A DNA stretch of 53,551 nucleotides from Lachnospiraceae bacterium (GTDB lineage Bacteria > Bacillota > Clostridia > Lachnospirales > Lachnospiraceae), in NCBI GenBank assembly GCA_014804645.1, contig JAAUZI010000037.1, forward strand, positions 37,043 through 90,593, given 5' to 3'. Positions 50,133 through 53,551 of this stretch are shown in pieces (position 1 is the stretch's first letter; each line of letters opens with the position of its first letter). The notes under the pieces are model-generated. The model did not search any database. It had not been told where the DNA came from and saw nothing but the letters and a program-made list of their open reading frames with translations. The translations under genes were made by a program, and so were the position numbers.

Positions 50133-50918
50133 ATGGAACATGTGGTATATTTGGCGGTGAAAAAGGCAAATAAGGGGAACCGTGAGCCGGTGGCGATGGA
50201 GTGCCTGCAGCTGGACCAGATGATTGTGAGCCGCGTGACGCTGTTGGAGGCCTATCTGGAGGCATGGCGCCATCCTTCCCATGTGTGCGGCGTGATATGG
50301 GACAAGATCAAAGGGCGCTGCGGGGAGGACGCAGGGCTGCGGGAACAGCACCGGCATTTCCCAGACTATCAGGTCTGGGACAGGAGCTTTCAGTGGTATC
50401 TGCAGAGACGTCAGCTGACAGGGGAGTGGCTGCGGGTGTTGCACATTCCCGTGTTTGAACAATACGGCGGCCAGGAGCAGGTGAAAACCTTTATGGACCA
50501 TGTGGATGGATGGCGGGAACTTACCCAGATACTGGTGCTGGGCTATGATCCGGGCATGAAGGAATGGCTGCCCAGGCTGGTACGGCGTGTCAGGGGTATT
50601 CATTTCTATTTGGATTATGAGCCCAGGGACATGGACGAAATGCAGGAACAGATTGACGAGGAATACGGACTTGTGACGCAGTGGCGCATACTGGCGGGGG
50701 AGACTTATCCGGGCCTGAGCCAGTATCTGCGCGGCTATGAGACCCCCTGCCTGGTGCTGGATTTCACCGGCCGGGGGGATATTCCGGTGACGGGGCTTAA
50801 GCCCGGCAGCATGTGGTGGGATATGGGGGCTGCGGAGGAGAAAAGGCATCTGCTGGAGGATCGGCCACTGGGGGTGCGGTATGTGTCGCTGCGGACGCTG
50901 TGGCGCGACATGGTGTGA
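50133..50918 (+). CDS. Unassigned soluble protein
   Basis: A soluble protein of 261 residues that I cannot assign. It has no signal peptide, membrane helix or Cys cluster. It is rich in Trp and Glu and contains short strand-helix units (FEQYGGQEQVKTFMDHVDGW, ILVLGYDPGMKEW, IHFYLDYEPRDMDEMQEQID) that suggest an alpha/beta fold. The ACAGG ribosome site is weak. It lies 75 bases after dusB and its stop is overlapped by element B2. Its codon use matches the neighbours, so it is a resident gene. Confidence 0.65.
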   Translation: MEHVVYLAVKKANKGNREPVAMECLQLDQMIVSRVTLLEAYLEAWRHPSHVCGVIWDKIKGRCGEDAGLREQHRHFPDYQVWDRSFQWYLQRRQLTGEWLRVLHIPVFEQYGGQEQVKTFMDHVDGWRELTQILVLGYDPGMKEWLPRLVRRVRGIHFYLDYEPRDMDEMQEQIDEEYGLVTQWRILAGETYPGLSQYLRGYETPCLVLDFTGRGDIPVTGLKPGSMWWDMGAAEEKRHLLEDRPLGVRYVSLRTLWRDMV

Positions 50919-50978
50919 GAAGAACTTCTAGAGACGTGCCACAGAGGGTGGCACGCCAAGAAGTTCTAAGTCTCACAC
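50913..50978 (+). repeat. Palindromic element family B, copy B2
   Basis: GTGTGAGA (50913-50920) pairs exactly with TCTCACAC (50971-50978), AGAACTTCTA with the AAGAAGTTCT side, and an inner ACGTGCC with GGCACG around ACAGAGGGT. Its first bases contain the TGA stop (50916-50918) of the unassigned gene. Compare B1 (12357-12440) and B3. Confidence 0.85.
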
Positions 50979-50980
50979 CG

Positions 50981-51041
50981 GTAGGAAGAACCTCTAAAGA
51001 CGGCTCGCAGAGGGCGAGCCGCCAAGAGGTTCTAGTCCTAC
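50981..51041 (+). repeat. Palindromic element family B, copy B3
   Basis: GTAGGA (50981-50986) pairs exactly with TCCTAC (51036-51041), AGAACCTCT with AGAGGTTCT, and an inner GACGGCTCGC with GCGAGCCG around AGAGG. It differs from B2 in the inner stem on both arms yet still pairs. Confidence 0.85.
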
Positions 51042-51044
51042 ACC

Positions 51045-51074
51045 TGAAGAATGCCTGAGAAACGGCATTCTTCA
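51045..51074 (+). repeat. Simple hairpin after B3
   Basis: TGAAGAATGCC (51045-51055) pairs exactly with GGCATTCTTCA (51064-51074). There is no T-run, so its role as a terminator is doubtful. It separates B2-B3 from the greA promoter. Confidence 0.7.
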
Positions 51075-51126
51075 CCCGGATGGGGATGCTGACAAGCGGG
51101 CGGCGTGTTATTATAGCAAGTGGTAC

Positions 51127-51155
51127 TTGACACCACCTGGAAAATTCAGTATAAT
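51127..51155 (+). promoter_or_regulatory. Consensus promoter of greA-lysS
   Basis: TTGACA (51127-51132), 17-bp spacer, TATAAT (51150-51155): both hexamers and the spacing match the sigma-A consensus exactly. Confidence 0.9.
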
Positions 51156-51220
51156 CGGGTTGCTGTTTAGGAAAATTGGGAGATTACAATAAATATAAAA
51201 AGAAGGAAGGGTATAGTAAA

Positions 51221-51703
51221 ATGCAGGAAAAGAAAAATATTCTGACCTATGAGGGTCTGAAAAAGTACGAGGAAGAGCTTCACGAGCTGAAGGTGGTAAA
51301 ACGCCAGGAAGTGGCTCAGAAGATCAAGGAGGCCAGAGAGCAGGGGGATCTGTCCGAGAATGCCGAGTATGATGCGGCCAAGGACGAGCAGAGAGATATT
51401 GAGGCCCGTATCGAGGAGCTGGAGAAAATCTTGAAAAATGCCGAGGTTGTGGTGGAGGAAGAGGTTGATCTGGATAAGATCAGTATCGGCTGCCGCGTGA
51501 CACTGCTGGACATCGAGTACAGCGAGGAACTGGAGTACAAGATCGTGGGTTCCACCGAGGCTAACAGCTTAAAGGGCAAAATCTCCAACGAAAGCCCCGT
51601 GGGTAAGGCGCTGCTGGGAAAAAAGATTGGTGACACTGTGGAGGTGGAGACCCAGGCGGGCGTGTATTCTTACAAGGTGCTGGAGATTCAGAGGAGTAAC
51701 TAG
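51221..51703 (+). CDS. greA: Transcription elongation factor GreA
   Basis: GreA, 160 residues, rescues backtracked RNA polymerase by stimulating transcript cleavage. The N-terminal coiled coil has [17 protein letters not shown] and the acidic tip [13 protein letters not shown]; the C-terminal FKBP-like domain has [25 protein letters not shown] sequence split over residues 124-145. The start at 51221 follows GAAGGAAGG; the ATG at 51176 precedes the ribosome site. lysS begins one base after its stop. Confidence 0.95.
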   Translation: MQEKKNILTYEGLKKYEEELHELKVVKRQEVAQKIKEAREQGDLSENAEYDAAKDEQRDIEARIEELEKILKNAEVVVEEEVDLDKISIGCRVTLLDIEYSEELEYKIVGSTEANSLKGKISNESPVGKALLGKKIGDTVEVETQAGVYSYKVLEIQRSN

Positions 51704-51704
51704 A

Positions 51705-53207
51705 ATGGCAGAAGAAAAGAACAATCAAGTTAATCAGGAACAGCAGCAGGATATCGGCCAGCTGCTGAAGGTGAGAAGAGAAAAGCTGGCGAGTCTCCAG
51801 CAGGCGGGCAAGGACCCCTTTCAGATCACCAAATATGACGTGACGCATCACAGCACGGATATTAAGGAAAACTATGAGCAGCTGGAGGGTAAGACTGTCC
51901 GCATTGCGGGGCGTGTGATGTCCAAGCGTATTATGGGCAAGGCGTCCTTCTGCAACGTTCAGGACCTGCCCGGCAATATTCAGTGTTATGTGGCAAGAGA
52001 CAGCATCGGCGAGGAGCCTTATGCGGATTTTAAGAAATATGACGTGGGTGATATTGTGGGTATCGAGGGAGAGGTGTTCACCACCAGGACGGGAGAGATC
52101 TCCGTCCACGCCTCCAACGTGACCCTGCTGACCAAGAGCCTGCAGATTCTGCCGGAGAAATATCACGGACTGACCAACACGGATATCCGTTACCGCCAGA
52201 GATACACAGATTTGATTATGAATGCGGAGGTAAAGGATACCTTTATAAAGCGTTTCCGAATTATCAAGGAGATCCGCAATTTCCTGGATGGAAGAGGATT
52301 CATGGAGGTGGAGACCCCCATGCTGGTGTCCAATGCTGGCGGCGCTGCGGCCAGACCCTTTGAGACGCACTACAATGCGCTGGACGAGGACGTAAAGCTG
52401 CGTATCTCGCTGGAGCTCTATTTAAAGCGCCTGATTGTGGGCGGCATGGAGCGTGTCTATGAGATCGGCAGAGTATTCCGCAACGAGGGCGTGGACACCC
52501 GTCACAATCCCGAGTTCACTCTGATGGAACTGTATCAGGCGTATACGGATTACGAGGGCATGATGGAGCTGACAGAGAGCATGTTCCGCCATCTGGCCCA
52601 GACTGTATGCGGCAGTACCACCATCACCTACAATGGCATGGAGATCGACTTTGGCAAGCCCTTTGAGCGCATCACCATGAACGACTGCATCAAAAAGTAT
52701 GCGGGCGTGGATTTTGACACAGTGGAGAGCGATGAGGCGGCCAAGGCCCTGGCGGATCAGCACCATATCGAGTATGAGGCCCGCCACACCAAGGGAGATA
52801 TTATCAACCTGTTCTTTGAGGAGTACTGCGAGAAGAACCTGGTACAGCCCACCTTTGTGATGGACCATCCCCTGGCCATCTCCCCGCTGACCAAGAAAAA
52901 GCCCGACGACCCGGAGAAGGTGGAGCGTTTCGAGCTGTTTATCAACACATGGGAGATGTGCAACGCCTATTCGGAGTTGAACGACCCCATTGACCAGAGA
53001 GAGCGTTTTGCGGCCCAGGACGCCGCCTTTGCCGCCGGGGACGAGGAGGCAAACCACACGGACGAGGACTTCCTGAACGCCCTGGAGATCGGTATGCCGC
53101 CCACAGGCGGTATCGGCTACGGCATCGACCGGCTGGTGATGCTGCTGACCGACAGCCCGGCTATCAGAGACGTGCTGCTGTTCCCGACGATGCGAACAGT
53201 CGATTAA
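51705..53207 (+). CDS. lysS: Lysyl-tRNA synthetase, class II
   Basis: LysS, 500 residues, charges tRNA-Lys. The N-terminal OB-fold anticodon-binding domain (VRIAGRVMSKRIMGKASF) precedes the class II core: motif 1 near GFMEVETPML, motif 2 YEIGRVFRNEGVDTRHNPEF and motif 3 GGIGYGIDRLVMLLTDS are intact. The N-terminal extension before the OB fold is Gln-rich and charged. It follows greA by one base and shares its promoter, an arrangement common in Bacillota. Upstream in-frame codons would be read out of greA. Confidence 0.97.
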   Translation: MAEEKNNQVNQEQQQDIGQLLKVRREKLASLQQAGKDPFQITKYDVTHHSTDIKENYEQLEGKTVRIAGRVMSKRIMGKASFCNVQDLPGNIQCYVARDSIGEEPYADFKKYDVGDIVGIEGEVFTTRTGEISVHASNVTLLTKSLQILPEKYHGLTNTDIRYRQRYTDLIMNAEVKDTFIKRFRIIKEIRNFLDGRGFMEVETPMLVSNAGGAAARPFETHYNALDEDVKLRISLELYLKRLIVGGMERVYEIGRVFRNEGVDTRHNPEFTLMELYQAYTDYEGMMELTESMFRHLAQTVCGSTTITYNGMEIDFGKPFERITMNDCIKKYAGVDFDTVESDEAAKALADQHHIEYEARHTKGDIINLFFEEYCEKNLVQPTFVMDHPLAISPLTKKKPDDPEKVERFELFINTWEMCNAYSELNDPIDQRERFAAQDAAFAAGDEEANHTDEDFLNALEIGMPPTGGIGYGIDRLVMLLTDSPAIRDVLLFPTMRTVD

Positions 53208-53218
53208 AAAACCAGTAA

Positions 53219-53418
53219 AATCAAGGGTTTCAGTTACAAGAAAGTAATTTTAGAGCAGGCGGTATAGCCCCAGTTACAAGTGCTGTACCGTCTTTTCTTG
53301 CGCTCAATGAGCGCATTTCAGAAAGATGGGTACAAAGCTATGCGAGGAAAACCGCATACCGGGTGTAGCTGATACCAAAGAACGCGGAAAAGCCGCTTGA
53401 TAAACGGGAGGTATATTT
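53219..53418. other. A+T-rich stretch before the DUF5131 gene
   Basis: About 200 bases without a convincing gene. It contains the direct repeat CAGTTACAAG (two copies, near 53231 and 53270), a CGGTA/TACCG hairpin, and a frame open from about 53219 to 53390 with no start codon (its end reads ERWVQSYARKTAYRV), which may be a remnant of a longer gene. Confidence 0.4.
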
Positions 53419-53551
53419 ATGGGGACATGGAACCCTTGGCGTGGTTGTCATAGATACAGTACAGGCTGCAAATATTGCTATATCCATAAAGGGGATTTTA
53501 AAAAGGGAATTGATACAAATATTGTTATGAGAACAGAAAAATTTTACGCCC
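53419..53551 (+). CDS. DUF5131-type radical SAM-like protein, 5' part
   Basis: The first 44 codons of a gene that runs off the window. The start is WNPWRGCHRYSTGCKYCYIHKG, split by a Cys pattern Cys10, Cys17, Cys20 (C-x6-C-x2-C) that matches the DUF5131 / phage Gp37-Gp68 group related to radical SAM proteins. GGGAGGT lies nine bases before the ATG. The DNA is A+T rich, unlike lysS, and such genes are often on phages or genomic islands. Confidence 0.75.
   Translation, partial: MGTWNPWRGCHRYSTGCKYCYIHKGDFKKGIDTNIVMRTEKFYA

Noticed and set aside
53219..53390. Possible short gene after lysS
   Set aside because: No start codon follows the preceding stop codon, and there is no ribosome site.
1..53551. 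tRNA, rRNA, CRISPR, transposase or integrase genes
   Set aside because: I looked for the usual marks and saw none; the short direct repeats found do not form an array with regular spacers.

Overview
The window looks like a chromosomal segment of a gut-type Lachnospiraceae (Clostridia, Bacillota). This rests on gene content and protein character: a clostridial birA / small conserved protein / coaX / dusB / greA / lysS run, a SAM-I riboswitch before metK, a class B sortase with a VPKTG substrate, SleB- and PdaA-type wall enzymes, and strong AGGAGG ribosome sites. No rRNA, tRNA, CRISPR array or insertion sequence was seen. Function calls come from reading motifs, without database searches.

Layout. 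(1) 1-6942: late cobalamin genes on the + strand: CobU-like kinase, CobC-type phosphatase, cbiB, CobD-type decarboxylase, cobQ/cbiP, cbiC, cobA-type adenosyltransferase, and a stand-alone protein resembling the MetH reactivation domain. By eye this block is more A+T rich than what follows. (2) 7095-14814: Nudix hydrolase, GH113-like glycosidase, SUV3-like RNA helicase with a zinc ribbon, MATE exporter, a single FakA-type domain, dGTPase-like HD protein and polysaccharide deacetylase. (3) 14876-19618: a sortase substrate and class B sortase on the - strand, then a Cys-rich acidic membrane protein translationally coupled to a small radical SAM enzyme, a BlaI-like repressor and an AraC-GGDEF fusion. 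(4) 19867-23690: a metallopeptidase-like/VWA protein, a MoxR ATPase and an LRR protein. (5) 23787-31371: sugar-nucleotide genes (UAP/UDPGP type, galE), hemolysin III, a small alarmone synthetase, a tail-anchored coiled-coil repeat protein, flavin reductase and dinB. (6) 31565-44163: LysM/G5/M23 peptidase, murA, SAM riboswitch-metK, dnaE, pfkA, an rRNA/tRNA methyltransferase, proC and a SleB-like hydrolase. (7) 44328-53207: NfeD plus stomatin, argF-birA, a DUF6145-like protein, coaX, dusB, an unknown gene, greA and lysS. After lysS the DNA becomes A+T rich and a DUF5131-type gene starts and runs off the end.

The most unusual feature is the set of long palindromic elements between genes. Family A has three copies, before the FakA-domain gene, metK and proC. 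Family B has three copies, one before dgt and two in tandem after the unknown gene at 50133. Within each family the outer sequence is kept while the inner stem changes on both sides so that pairing is preserved, and many differences are G-U wobbles. This is the signature of a selected structure, most simply RNA. Further singletons lie before the CobU-like gene (with a 44-base partial copy at the 3' end of the CobD-like gene), cobA, the VWA gene, galE and murA. The second candidate for an undescribed system is the Cys-rich acidic protein with its radical SAM partner at 16898-18189.
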